64,000 nucleotides of DNA from Paenibacillus mesophilus (GTDB taxonomy: Bacteria > Bacillota > Bacilli > Paenibacillales > NBRC-103111): contig NZ_VCRA01000024.1 in the NCBI RefSeq assembly GCF_005938385.1, positions 45,851-109,850 of the forward strand, given 5' to 3'. The notes below the pieces were generated by a model. It had not been told where the DNA came from, did not search any database, and saw only the letters and a list, made by a program, of their open reading frames with translations. Position numbers and translations under genes: made by a program. Positions 35,393 to 44,044 of the stretch are shown piece by piece; within the stretch, counting starts at the first letter, position 1, and the number at the start of each line of letters is the position of its first letter.

Positions 35393-36553
35393 TTAAAGCC
35401 GTATAATTTGATCTTTATAGGTGCTGTTTTTATGGAAATCCGGTACGTCCATCACTCTGCCGCCGTTCGTGACCGACAGCTCGGACAGCAGCCCTACCGC
35501 CGTCCACTCGCACGCGTCGTATACGTCGATCGGCGGCTTCGTCCCGTTGCGGATCGAATCCACGAAATCCTGCACGATGAAGTAGTCGCCGCCCCAATGC
35601 CCGGCGCTGCGCTGCTCCTCCGTCACGTTGCGGTATCGCTCGGGCAGCAGGTCGTTAAAGTCGGACAGCGGACGCCAAGCAGCCTTGTTCGGGTCTTCTC
35701 CGTCCGTATGGAAATAAATTTTGTGCTGGTCGCCAAGACCTCGCGGTGCTTCGTAACAGCCTTTCGTGCCTTGCAGCGTGTAATAGGCTCCGTTGTGCGG
35801 GCGGTTCGACACGCAGTCCAGTCTCAGCTTGATCAGCTTGCCGCTTTCCAGCTGGCACATCGTGACCGACGTGTCTTCCTGACGGAACTGCGGAGCCGTA
35901 TGCCAGCCTGTCGCGAACGTCGAGATCGACTTGATCCGGTCGCCCTTGAACCATTGCATGACCGGACCCAAGCTGTGCGTCGGGTAGAAAATGCCGCGCT
36001 TGCCGAACTGCCAATAATTGCGCCAAGACGTTTTGTTCGATGCGGCTTGCTCGCCGGGAACACGCCGGTTGTAGCCGTAAGCCAAATGTTTGACATCGTG
36101 GATATACTCGCCTTCGCCGAAATAAATTTCGCCGAACATCCCTTGATTCACCATATTCGCAATGAGCTGGTTCGTAGGGATATAGCAGTAGTTTTCCGCG
36201 AACATGAACACTTTATCGCTATGCTTCTCCACCGCTTCCTTCAGCCACCACAGTTCGTCCATCGTGACGCCGGCCGTCACTTCGCACATGACGTGCTTGC
36301 CTGCCTCCAGCGCCTGGATCGTCTGCTGAACGTGAAGCTGCATCGGGGTAGAGACGACGACCGCATCGATGTCGGATTCGAGCATGTCCTCGTAGATCCG
36401 GTACGTGTGCGGGATGTTGAACTTCGCGGCCTGCTCCTTCAGCAAGCCTTCGTGCAGATCGCACAGCGCCGTCACTTCCACGTCGGGAATGGCCCGGAAA
36501 CCAAGCAGATTGCTCAGTCCCCGCGCTCCGACTATACCTACTTTTAATGTCAT
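35393..36553 (-). CDS. Gfo/Idh/MocA-family oxidoreductase
   Basis: 386 residues. The N-terminal Rossmann fold begins LKVGIVGARGLSNLLGF and continues VSTPMQLHVQQTIQALEAGKHVMCEVTAG, where the usual EKP becomes EVT. The C-terminal half is the alpha/beta substrate domain. Members oxidise or reduce sugars and sugar derivatives with NAD(P). The Lys of the EKP motif is missing here, which may mean altered catalysis. ATG 36553 was chosen because GGAG lies nine bases upstream; a TTG at 36562 is the alternative. It is the last gene of the five-gene operon starting at 40836. Confidence 0.88.
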   Translation of the reverse strand: MTLKVGIVGARGLSNLLGFRAIPDVEVTALCDLHEGLLKEQAAKFNIPHTYRIYEDMLESDIDAVVVSTPMQLHVQQTIQALEAGKHVMCEVTAGVTMDELWWLKEAVEKHSDKVFMFAENYCYIPTNQLIANMVNQGMFGEIYFGEGEYIHDVKHLAYGYNRRVPGEQAASNKTSWRNYWQFGKRGIFYPTHSLGPVMQWFKGDRIKSISTFATGWHTAPQFRQEDTSVTMCQLESGKLIKLRLDCVSNRPHNGAYYTLQGTKGCYEAPRGLGDQHKIYFHTDGEDPNKAAWRPLSDFNDLLPERYRNVTEEQRSAGHWGGDYFIVQDFVDSIRNGTKPPIDVYDACEWTAVGLLSELSVTNGGRVMDVPDFHKNSTYKDQIIRL

Positions 36554-36578
36554 CGGAATCAACTCCGTTCCAAGAGGG

Positions 36579-37415
36579 CTATACGAGCCCTAATAGTTCT
36601 GGCGTATTGCGGTGAATAATATCTTCGATCACTTGATCCGGAATTTGTGGTAAAGTCGTCCCTTTAGCGAACTGGTTTACGTTACGGAACAAGTCAATCG
36701 TCTTCTGCGTCGTGAAGAACGGGAAGTCCGAGCCGAATAATATTTTATGCGTCACGCCGTATTCCATCGCCGATACGAGAGCGTTGTAAAACTGCCACGG
36801 GCGAGAGCCGAGGGCGGACATGTCCATATAGACGTTCGGGTTTTTGCGGACGACCGAGATGCACTCGTCGATCCACGGATGGCCCATATGGGCAATAATC
36901 ATCTTCAAGTCCGGGAACGTGCGGGCGATCGGATCGAGCTCGACCGGCCGGGAAGCATCCAAATAGCCTTCCGGGATGAACGACGTGCCTTGATGCCACA
37001 TGATCGGCAGCTTCAGCTCGTTCGCTTTGGCGTAGAACGCGTAATGCTGTTTGTCGTTCGGATAAAAGTTTTGGTAGATCGGTCCGAGCTTCAGTCCGCA
37101 CAGCTTGTATTCCGATATCGCTTCTTCCAGCAGCCGCGCCGCGTTCGGCCGGTTCGGGTCGACGCTGGCGAAGCCGAACAGCTTGCCCGGCGCCGTGGCG
37201 CAATACCGCGCTACGTCTTCGTTCGGCACGTGCGCTCCGACAGCCGTAGCGTCGAATGCCAGCACGATCGCTCCGTCGAAATCTTTCACGGATTCGTGGT
37301 GCTGCTCCTCGGTAGCGATCACATCGTCGACGTTCCACGCCCGTTTGGCCGCCGCTTTCCACTCTCCGCCTACTTGACCGGGCAAAAACAGATGCGTATG
37401 GCAGTCGAAAATCAC
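36579..37415 (-). CDS. Amidohydrolase 2 family metal-dependent hydrolase
   Basis: 278 residues, TIM-barrel hydrolase. It starts with FDCHTHLF (HxH metal site), followed by GLKLGPIYQNFYPND, IMWHQGTSF, MIIAHMGHPW and the Asp motif ILFGSDFPF. These are the metal and catalytic positions of the amidohydrolase 2 group (decarboxylases and lactonases). The GTG at 37415 overlaps the dehydratase stop as GTGA. A lactonase or hydrolase step in sugar-acid breakdown is plausible, but the substrate is unknown. Confidence 0.87.
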   Translation of the reverse strand: MIFDCHTHLFLPGQVGGEWKAAAKRAWNVDDVIATEEQHHESVKDFDGAIVLAFDATAVGAHVPNEDVARYCATAPGKLFGFASVDPNRPNAARLLEEAISEYKLCGLKLGPIYQNFYPNDKQHYAFYAKANELKLPIMWHQGTSFIPEGYLDASRPVELDPIARTFPDLKMIIAHMGHPWIDECISVVRKNPNVYMDMSALGSRPWQFYNALVSAMEYGVTHKILFGSDFPFFTTQKTIDLFRNVNQFAKGTTLPQIPDQVIEDIIHRNTPELLGLV

Positions 37416-39190
37416 TCCGCATTCCCGCCTTTCTTGCGCGCTTCGCGCAGCTCCTTGGGCAGCAGGAAGTCGAAGTCGCAGCCTTCGTCGGCCTGCAGCA
37501 CATGCTCCAGGAACAGCAAACCGTAGCCGCGGTCGTATGCGGGCTCCGCCGGCTTCCAATCTTTCCTTCTAAGCTCAAGCGTCGCATCGTCTACGTGCAA
37601 GTGCAGCTTGCGAGCCTCGATGTCCAGCTCGATCTCGTCGCCGTCGCGCACGAGCGCAAGCGGGCCGCCGATTGCCGCTTCGGGAGCTGTATGCACGATA
37701 AGCGCGCCATAGGAGGTGCCGCTGATCCGTGCGTCGGAGATGCGCACCATATCCCGCACCCCTTTCAGCAGCAGCTTCTGCGGAATCGGGATTTGGCCGA
37801 TTTCCGGCATCGCCGGAGCGCCCTTCGGTCCCGCGTTGATCAGGACGAGCACACTGTTCTCGTCGACGTCCAAATCCGGGTCGTCGATGCGGGCTTCCAA
37901 ATCGGCCGGCGAGTGGAAGACGACCGCTTTGCCCCGGTGCTTCTTCAAATGCGGCGATACCGCCGTCTGCTTGATGAGCGCCCCGTTCGGGGACAAGTTG
38001 CCTCGGAGGACGGCGATGCCACCCTGCTCCGCAAGCGGACGGTCCAGCGATGCGATAACATCGCGGTTGATCGTATATACGCCGCGCAGGTTATCGGCTA
38101 CCGTTCCGCCGGTAACGGTCAAACAATCGGTATGAAGCTTCGATTCCAGCTCTTTCATAAGCGAAGGCACGCCGCCCGCTTCGAAATATTCTTCCATCAT
38201 ATATTTGCCGGAAGGCTTCAGGTTGAGCAGGAACGGCGTATCCGCCGCGAGCTTGTCGAACGTTTCGAGCTCCAGCTTGTAGCCGAGCCTTCCCGCGATC
38301 GCGACCAGATGGATGATCGCATTGGTCGAGCCGCCGCTCGCCATCGTGACGCGGATCGCGTTCTCGATCGATTTCGGCGTGATGACGTCGCGAGGACGAA
38401 TGTTTTGCCGGACGATTTCGACGATCTGCTTACCTGTCCTCTCAGCCATATGCTTGCGGCGCGAATCGGGTGCGGGAATGGCCGCACAGCCGGGCAGCGC
38501 CATGCCGAGCGCCTCCGCAATCGAAGCCATCGTGCTAGCCGTTCCCATTACCATACAGTGGCCATCGCTGCGGCATATCGCATCCTCCGCTGTCGACAGC
38601 TCCTTGTCGGTAATGTTGCCCGCCTTATGCTCGAGCGTATATTTGTAGCAGTCGGTGCAGGCGCCGAGCGACTGTCCGTTCAGTCTGCCGTTCAGCATCG
38701 GCCCTCCGGTCAGGACGATCGCCGGTACATTCGCACTGATGGCCGCCATCAATTGCGCCGGTACCGTCTTGTCGCAGCCGCCTACGAGAACGACGCCGTC
38801 CAGCGGATGCGCTTTGATCATTTCCTCGGTATCCATCGCCATCAAGTTGCGAAGCAGCATTGTCGTAGGCTTGACGTACGGCTCCCCGATCGAGATCGTC
38901 GGAAATTCCATCGGCATGCCGCCCGCCTGCCATACGCCGCGCTTCACGTATTCGACCAGCTCGTTGAAGTTGGAATGGCATTTGTTCAGCTCGCTGAACG
39001 TGTTGGCAATGCCGATAACCGGCTTGCGCAAATCCTCGTCCGTATACCCCATCGATTTGGTGAAGGAGCGGTGGATGAATCCCCAGAAGCCCGGATCCTG
39101 AAAATATTTCGCTCCGCGCAGCGCTTCTTTATTGCCTTCGCCATTTTGTTTCCCGATTGCGCCGGTGTCTTTATGTTCGCCCGTTCCCAT
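37412..39190 (-). CDS. IlvD/Edd-family dehydratase (sugar-acid dehydratase or DHAD)
   Basis: 592 residues. The three Fe-S cluster cysteines of the family are visible in NKCHSN, VGGCDKTVP and ALPGCAAIPA. VTMASGGSTNAIIHL and the C-terminal RISDARISGTSYGALIVHTAPEAA complete the signature. Members dehydrate dihydroxy acids or aldonic acids such as arabinonate or xylonate. The catabolic setting (IclR, SDR, amidohydrolase, oxidoreductase) favours a sugar-acid dehydratase over biosynthetic DHAD. ATG 39190 overlaps the iclR stop by 20 bases. Confidence 0.88.
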   Translation of the reverse strand: MGTGEHKDTGAIGKQNGEGNKEALRGAKYFQDPGFWGFIHRSFTKSMGYTDEDLRKPVIGIANTFSELNKCHSNFNELVEYVKRGVWQAGGMPMEFPTISIGEPYVKPTTMLLRNLMAMDTEEMIKAHPLDGVVLVGGCDKTVPAQLMAAISANVPAIVLTGGPMLNGRLNGQSLGACTDCYKYTLEHKAGNITDKELSTAEDAICRSDGHCMVMGTASTMASIAEALGMALPGCAAIPAPDSRRKHMAERTGKQIVEIVRQNIRPRDVITPKSIENAIRVTMASGGSTNAIIHLVAIAGRLGYKLELETFDKLAADTPFLLNLKPSGKYMMEEYFEAGGVPSLMKELESKLHTDCLTVTGGTVADNLRGVYTINRDVIASLDRPLAEQGGIAVLRGNLSPNGALIKQTAVSPHLKKHRGKAVVFHSPADLEARIDDPDLDVDENSVLVLINAGPKGAPAMPEIGQIPIPQKLLLKGVRDMVRISDARISGTSYGALIVHTAPEAAIGGPLALVRDGDEIELDIEARKLHLHVDDATLELRRKDWKPAEPAYDRGYGLLFLEHVLQADEGCDFDFLLPKELREARKKGGNAE

Positions 39191-39986
39191 GTTTCGGCAA
39201 TTCCCCTTTCGGCATCGTCTGTTGCTCCATAAAACCAAGCTCGGCGGAAATGCGGTCGGCTGTTTCCTTTACGGCTTCCCCGATCTGCTGAAATTTCGTG
39301 GCCGGCAAATCTTTGTTCAAGGACGTTATGCTGATCGAAGCGAACACTTGGCCGTTGCCGTCCCGGATCGGGGCGCCGATGCACCGGATGCCTTCCTCGA
39401 ATTCCTCGTCCTCGATCGAATATCCGTATTTGCGTACATAGCGCACATCTTCCATCAGCTTCTCCATCGCCCGTCCGAGCTTATCCGGCGCCGCCTCCAG
39501 CTCGGCGGTCAACGCGGAAGCGATCTCCTCGTCCGACATGCCCGATGCGATCGCTTTCCCTACGCCCGACATATGCAGCGGCTGAATTTGCCCGATATTC
39601 GTGGCGAAGCGGACGAAGCCGTTTCCTTCCACTTTATCCACGTAAACCGGCTTATCTTTCTCCGAAACGGCCAAGTGAGCCGTATAGGGCGTGTCTGCAA
39701 TAAGCTTCTCCAGATGCGGCCGCGCGATCGTCACGAGATCCATCGACTTCATATATCCGATTCCCCAGCGGAGCACCCCGTGCCCGAGCCGGTATTTGCC
39801 TTCCGGATTTTTCTGGATGAGCGAATATTGCTCGAGCGCGTTCAAGATGACGAAAGCGGTCGATTTCGGAACGTTCAGCGACGTATGAATGTCTTGGATC
39901 GACAGCTGACGGTCGGCGAGCGCGTTCAGAATGGCGACCGTTTTATCGATCGCCGGAACCGAATATTCCTTCGGCTGCTTTTTCAA
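39171..39986 (-). CDS. IclR-family transcriptional regulator
   Basis: 271 residues. An N-terminal winged helix (SIQDIHTSLNVPKSTAFVILNAL) is followed by the IclR effector domain (HLAVSEKDKPVYVDKVEGNG, LHMSGVGKAIASGMSDEEI, RCIGAPIRDGNGQVFASISI). It probably senses the pathway substrate and controls this operon and the divergent aminotransferase. TTG 39986 has AAGGAGG eight bases upstream. Its gene is within the operon, 85 bases after the SDR gene. Confidence 0.92.
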   Translation of the reverse strand: MKKQPKEYSVPAIDKTVAILNALADRQLSIQDIHTSLNVPKSTAFVILNALEQYSLIQKNPEGKYRLGHGVLRWGIGYMKSMDLVTIARPHLEKLIADTPYTAHLAVSEKDKPVYVDKVEGNGFVRFATNIGQIQPLHMSGVGKAIASGMSDEEIASALTAELEAAPDKLGRAMEKLMEDVRYVRKYGYSIEDEEFEEGIRCIGAPIRDGNGQVFASISITSLNKDLPATKFQQIGEAVKETADRISAELGFMEQQTMPKGELPKHGNGRT

Positions 39987-40071
39987 TGACGGTCCCTCCT
40001 TTCTTATAAGAATTCGTATCCGGCAAGCTTCGAAAGGCTATACTACAATTGATGGATGAACCGGGAAATGC

Positions 40072-40836
40072 TCACAGCTCGCCCGCATTGGCCAAGTGCC
40101 CGCCGTCTACCGGAAGCGTTACGCCGGTAATATAAGAAGCGTCGTCGGAAGCAAGGAACAGGAACGCGTTCGCCACCTCTTCCACGGAGCCGAGACGGCC
40201 CATCGGCGTACGCGCGGTCAAGTTCAGAGACTGATCCTGCTGCTTCAGCTTCCGGTCCAACGGCGTATCGATAAAACCCGGAGCAACCGCGTTGACCCGG
40301 ATTCCGTGCGAAGCGAGCTCGACGGCCATCGATTGGGTCAGCAGCACGACGGCGCCTTTGGAAGCGTTGTAGTGGGCAAGCATCGAGCTGCCCGCCAGCC
40401 CGTTCTTCGAAGTCATATTGACGATCGCCCCGCCCGTGCCGCGTTCGATCATCCGGTTCGCAACAGCCTGGCTTAACACGAACATCGCGTTGACGTTAAC
40501 GTCCATTACTTTTTTCCAACGATCGAGCGATATTCCGGAGAATGGCTCGCGGAACGCAATGCCCGCGTTGTTGATCAAAATGTCGATGCCGCCCAATCGG
40601 GTCCAGGCTTGCTCCGCAGCCGCGAGCGTAGCGTCAAGGTCGCTCAAATCGCATACGGCGTATTCGATCGCAGACGACGTCTCGCCGCGCAGCGCTTCGA
40701 CGGTTTCCTTCAATTCCTCGCCTCTCACATCAAGCAGAAACAGCTCTGCGCCTTCCCGCACAAACTTCTCGGCGATGCCTTGCCCGATTCCTTGAGCGCC
40801 GCCCGTTATCAGCACTTTTTTCCCGGATAGCTTCAT
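40072..40836 (-). CDS. Short-chain dehydrogenase/reductase (SDR)
   Basis: 254 residues. TGGAQGIGQG is the nucleotide-binding motif, NNAGIAF the structural motif, and YNASKGA carries the catalytic Tyr and Lys. VAPGFIDTPLD and the C-terminal GVTLPVDGGHLA are typical. It is the first gene of the minus-strand operon and presumably performs an oxidation step. ATG 40836 has GGAGGAGG eight bases upstream; the longer frame to 40860 would include this site. Confidence 0.9.
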   Translation of the reverse strand: MKLSGKKVLITGGAQGIGQGIAEKFVREGAELFLLDVRGEELKETVEALRGETSSAIEYAVCDLSDLDATLAAAEQAWTRLGGIDILINNAGIAFREPFSGISLDRWKKVMDVNVNAMFVLSQAVANRMIERGTGGAIVNMTSKNGLAGSSMLAHYNASKGAVVLLTQSMAVELASHGIRVNAVAPGFIDTPLDRKLKQQDQSLNLTARTPMGRLGSVEEVANAFLFLASDDASYITGVTLPVDGGHLANAGEL

Positions 40837-40875
40837 TAATAGTTCCTCCTCCGACGACATCTCGGAATGGTTGAC

Positions 40876-41040
40876 TTAGTATATTGAACATTATTCACTA
40901 TAATAATAGTGGAATCCATTTTTCATTGTCAAATGAATGTTAATCCATGCAAAAAAGTTTTTGGTTATTCGAATCCCAGGTTGACTTCGGAACGATCGGC
41001 ACCATATAATCAACTTATTGAATCGTATTTAATATACTGA
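40876..41040. promoter_or_regulatory. Divergent promoters with paired putative IclR operators
   Basis: Minus promoter: TTGACA (rc 40927-40932), 18 bases, TATTAT (rc 40903-40908). Plus promoter: TTGACT (40981-40986), 18 bases, TATAAT (41005-41010). A 24-nt site with AGTATATT (40876-40899) recurs inverted (41017-41040) with 18 of 24 matches. Each copy covers the expected start of one transcript, the place expected for a repressor such as the operon's IclR protein. The boxes and repeats are seen; the binding protein is inferred. Confidence 0.7.
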
Positions 41041-41056
41041 TTATTGGAGGAACGAC

Positions 41057-42349
41057 ATGAACAACAGCGCCAAGCTTCGTCAGGAAAGCAATAAATATAC
41101 GCCCGGTGGCGTTCATTCCGCGACACGGAACGTAGAGCCGTTTCTCGTCTTTACGAAAGGGGAAGGCGCCTACATCTATGACGCCGACGGCAACAAATAT
41201 ATCGATTACCAAGCCGCTTTCGGACCTTATATTCTTGGACACAACTATCCGGCCGTCAACAATAAAGTCATTCAAGCACTGAGCAAGACCGACATGTACG
41301 GCGTAGGAACAACGGATCTGGAAATCGAAGCTTCCCGCAAAATTTCCACGCACGTCCCTTCCGCCGAGCAGGTGCTGCTGTGCAACTCGGGCTCGGAAGC
41401 GACTTATCATGCGATCCGCTTGTCCCGCGGCATTACCGGACGGAACAAAATCATCAAATTCCAAGGCTGCTACCACGGCTGGCACGACTACGTCGCCCGC
41501 AACATGCTTAGCGCCTGGGACAAAATCGGCAAGCGCGATCCCGGATCGGCCGGCATGCTGGACGAAGCGATCGACAATACGCTCGTCTGCACATATAACG
41601 ACCTGGATGACGTCGAGCGCACCTTCGCCGAAAACAAAGGCGAGATCGCGGCGATCATTCTGGAGCCGATCCCGCACAATATCGGCATCATCATGCCGCA
41701 GCCGGGCTTCCTGGAAGGCCTTCGCGAAATTTGTACGGCGAACGGCGCCCTGCTTATATTCGACGAAGTCATCACCGGCTTCCGCCACGACCTCGGCGGT
41801 TACCAGAAAGTCGCGGGCGTAACTCCGGACTTGACGACGATGGGCAAAGCGATGGCGAACGGCTTCCCGATCGCGGCTATCGCCGGCAAGAAAGAATATA
41901 TGCAGCGCTTCAACACGCAGCCGGGCGGCGACGTTTGGTTCGCGGGCACTTACAACGGCCATGCCGTCGGCACCGCCGCTTGTATCGCTACAATCGAAAC
42001 GATGGAGAACGAACCGGTCCATGAGCATATTTTCCGCTTGGGCGACAAGGTGCGCTCCGAAATTCGCGGCATCGTCGACCGCCTCGGCATCACGGCTTAC
42101 GTCGCCGGCTTCGGTTCGACATGGACGACCTACTTCATGGGCTTCGAGCCGAAAAACTACACCGATCTGCAGCACAACGACGCCGAATTTTACGTATCGT
42201 ACCGGAAGAAGCTGATCGAGAAAGGCATTTACAAAATGCCGATGAACATCAAGCGCAATCATATCAGCTACAGCCATACGGACGAGGATATCGCCGTAAC
42301 GCTGGAAGCGATCGAAACCGTGCTGAAGGAAATGTCGCGCAGCAAATAA
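41057..42349 (+). CDS. Class III aminotransferase, glutamate-1-semialdehyde aminomutase-like
   Basis: 430 residues. The fold-type I PLP motifs are LCNSGSEATYHAIRLSRGITGRNKI, GCYHGWHDY, IFDEVITGFR (Asp to PLP nitrogen) and TMGKAMANGFP with the Schiff-base Lys. It begins like GSA aminotransferases (YTPGGVHSATRNVEPF). HemL is unlikely because the gene sits alone opposite a catabolic operon with no heme genes. It may transaminate an intermediate of that pathway. GGAGG precedes the ATG. A strong promoter and putative IclR site lie upstream. Confidence 0.88.
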   Translation: MNNSAKLRQESNKYTPGGVHSATRNVEPFLVFTKGEGAYIYDADGNKYIDYQAAFGPYILGHNYPAVNNKVIQALSKTDMYGVGTTDLEIEASRKISTHVPSAEQVLLCNSGSEATYHAIRLSRGITGRNKIIKFQGCYHGWHDYVARNMLSAWDKIGKRDPGSAGMLDEAIDNTLVCTYNDLDDVERTFAENKGEIAAIILEPIPHNIGIIMPQPGFLEGLREICTANGALLIFDEVITGFRHDLGGYQKVAGVTPDLTTMGKAMANGFPIAAIAGKKEYMQRFNTQPGGDVWFAGTYNGHAVGTAACIATIETMENEPVHEHIFRLGDKVRSEIRGIVDRLGITAYVAGFGSTWTTYFMGFEPKNYTDLQHNDAEFYVSYRKKLIEKGIYKMPMNIKRNHISYSHTDEDIAVTLEAIETVLKEMSRSK

Positions 42350-42364
42350 TGGTGGATGTAGAGA

Positions 42365-42405
42365 AGGAGGAACCGCTAACTAGGCGGTTCCTCCTATTTT
42401 TCTCT
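42365..42405 (+). terminator. Intrinsic terminator after the aminotransferase
   Basis: AGGAGGAACCGC (42365-42376) pairs perfectly with GCGGTTCCTCCT (42384-42395), loop TAACTAG, followed by ATTTTTCTCTC. A closely similar hairpin (GAACCGCTAATTAGGCGGTTC) ends the exporter gene at 52896-52916. Confidence 0.93.
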
Positions 42406-42445
42406 CACCGGTGCACTCGAATGAGATGGTTCCTTCCGCGCTTCC

Positions 42446-43891
42446 CTACAGCCTGCCGATCAATTCGCCGGCCTTCTCCTCGTAGGCTTGCTGCCACTCG
42501 GGGGCAAGCAAACATTCGGTAACCTCGTAGCCTCCTTTGCCGTAATGCTCGGCCGGCGCGGCGTAGTGCATGTATCCGTTTGAGAAGGCGGCTATGAACG
42601 TGTGCTCGTACGGCGAAGCTTGCTTCAGCTTCAGCCCGATTTCGACGAGCAGCTCCGCCGGAGCCGTGAGCAGCACGCAATCTCCGATTTTGATCGCTTG
42701 CACTTCGGCGGGGATGTCCGGCTCGCCCGCTTCCCGGTTCAGCTCCTGATGAACTTTCAGCGTAGCGATATCTTCCTGAATTCGGATCAGCTTTTCCATC
42801 GCCTCTATATTTTTCACATATCTGTCCAGATTGTGCCGGTTATGCGCATCCATCGTCGTCAGCTCATTGGCGCCGATTGCCTCCTCCTGCATATACCGGT
42901 ACGAGTAGTCCGCCGGATATTGCGGATCGAGGGCGTATTTCAGATACAGCGGCAGAAATGTTTTGAAATTCAGGCACGTGCTTCGCATGGCGGCCAGCAG
43001 CTCGGTCTGCTCCCGCAGCCTTTCTTCGATCCGCTCGGCAATATCGGTTCTTCGCGGAAGCCGGATCGTTTCCGAACAGACGCTTAACTGCGCATCCTTA
43101 GTTCGGATGTTCCGCACCGCTTCGAGCGTGCTCAAGCCGAGCATCGTGCCTAGCGGCTCGCAGTTTCTGGGACGGTTGACATCCTTGAAATACAGCTCCA
43201 ATAGGTCCCCGCCCGCCCCTTGCAAAAACAACGCCATCGCCCCGTCGCCCATATTATCCTCTATGACTTTCGAGGCGAAGCCCGGAAAATTCGCCGTGAC
43301 GCCGCGTTCCGGAACGCCGATCAGCAAATGGCAGGCGAAATTGTATACGACGGCAAGCGGCCGCCCGTCCGTCCGGTCGATGCGCAGCACCCCGATAGCG
43401 GGGTCGATCGGCCCGATGCCCGCAACATCCTCATCCCGCGGACAAGGGTGTGCATAACGGATCGACCAATGCTTCCCGTCATTCATTCTCAAATTCCGGT
43501 TAACCGTAATCCGGTCTTCGTGGCCGAAGCCGGAGCCGACCTTAACTTCCGTCATATTGTCCATCGCCCGACGAACAGCCTCGAACGTTCGCTGAACCTG
43601 CTCGTCGTCTTCGCACAACAGCCTTCCTTGCGGGTGAGTATGGGAGGCATTGACCATTACGTTGCCGCCGGGAATATGCAGCTCCTGCTGAATCCGCTCG
43701 CGCAGCTTCGGCAAGAAATCGTCCTTAATATCGCCGAGTCCCCCTATCGCCAAGGCGTCCATCGCGACGATGGCCACCCTCGTGTTTCCATCGTCCAGAA
43801 CGAGTGCTTTCGCATACAGACGATCGCTGATGACTACCCCATCCCGACTGGTCGTAATATCGCTCTTGGCCACGCCTGCTCGCAATTGCAT
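42446..43891 (-). CDS. Neutral/alkaline ceramidase-like protein without signal peptide
   Basis: 481 residues. The N-terminus LRAGVAKSDITT, then ASHTHPQG and FACHLLIGV, match the zinc-binding histidine regions of the neutral ceramidase N-terminal domain. True bacterial ceramidases are secreted and longer; this one has no signal peptide and lacks the C-terminal Ig-like domain. The substrate is therefore probably something else. Paenibacillaceae carry many such proteins next to sugar-utilisation genes. It is driven by the conserved promoter element at 43926-43990. Confidence 0.75.
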   Translation of the reverse strand: MQLRAGVAKSDITTSRDGVVISDRLYAKALVLDDGNTRVAIVAMDALAIGGLGDIKDDFLPKLRERIQQELHIPGGNVMVNASHTHPQGRLLCEDDEQVQRTFEAVRRAMDNMTEVKVGSGFGHEDRITVNRNLRMNDGKHWSIRYAHPCPRDEDVAGIGPIDPAIGVLRIDRTDGRPLAVVYNFACHLLIGVPERGVTANFPGFASKVIEDNMGDGAMALFLQGAGGDLLELYFKDVNRPRNCEPLGTMLGLSTLEAVRNIRTKDAQLSVCSETIRLPRRTDIAERIEERLREQTELLAAMRSTCLNFKTFLPLYLKYALDPQYPADYSYRYMQEEAIGANELTTMDAHNRHNLDRYVKNIEAMEKLIRIQEDIATLKVHQELNREAGEPDIPAEVQAIKIGDCVLLTAPAELLVEIGLKLKQASPYEHTFIAAFSNGYMHYAAPAEHYGKGGYEVTECLLAPEWQQAYEEKAGELIGRL

Positions 43892-43925
43892 ACCGCAACA
43901 TCCTTTCGTTTCTCTTGTCGAGAAC

Positions 43926-43990
43926 CATTATATAGAGGATTCCCCGCGGATTCTTTAGTAAAAGAACGATATTTTTTGTACGCTGTTGAT
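43926..43990 (-). promoter_or_regulatory. Promoter with conserved 40-nt upstream element (copy A)
   Basis: TATAAT on the minus strand (rc 43927-43932) lacks a consensus -35. Upstream, the 40 nt at 43951-43990 match 48286-48325 at 33 of 40 positions without gaps. The element is the same distance from the -10 box in both copies (18 bases after CATTATAT). This is the arrangement expected for an activator-dependent promoter, and an AraC gene lies adjacent. Confidence 0.7.
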
Positions 43991-44012
43991 ATGCCGGACC
44001 GTTTTCCGCATA

Positions 44013-44038
44013 CAAAAAAAAGATCCGGAATACGGACC
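44013..44038 (-). terminator. Terminator of the AraC gene
   Basis: On the minus strand GGTCCG and CGGATC form a short stem with one wobble pair, followed by eight or more T. It starts right after the AraC stop codon and precedes the promoter of the ceramidase-like gene. Confidence 0.7.
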
Positions 44039-44044
44039 TTGGCA

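Noticed and set aside
35360..39232. Long plus-strand frames opposite the catabolic operon (395 and 576 residues)
   Set aside because: Shadows of the oxidoreductase and dehydratase genes, rich in Arg, Asp and His with no domain motifs.
41015..42277. 420-residue minus-strand frame opposite the aminotransferase
   Set aside because: The plus strand carries clear PLP-enzyme motifs, a promoter and a ribosome binding site; the minus frame has none.
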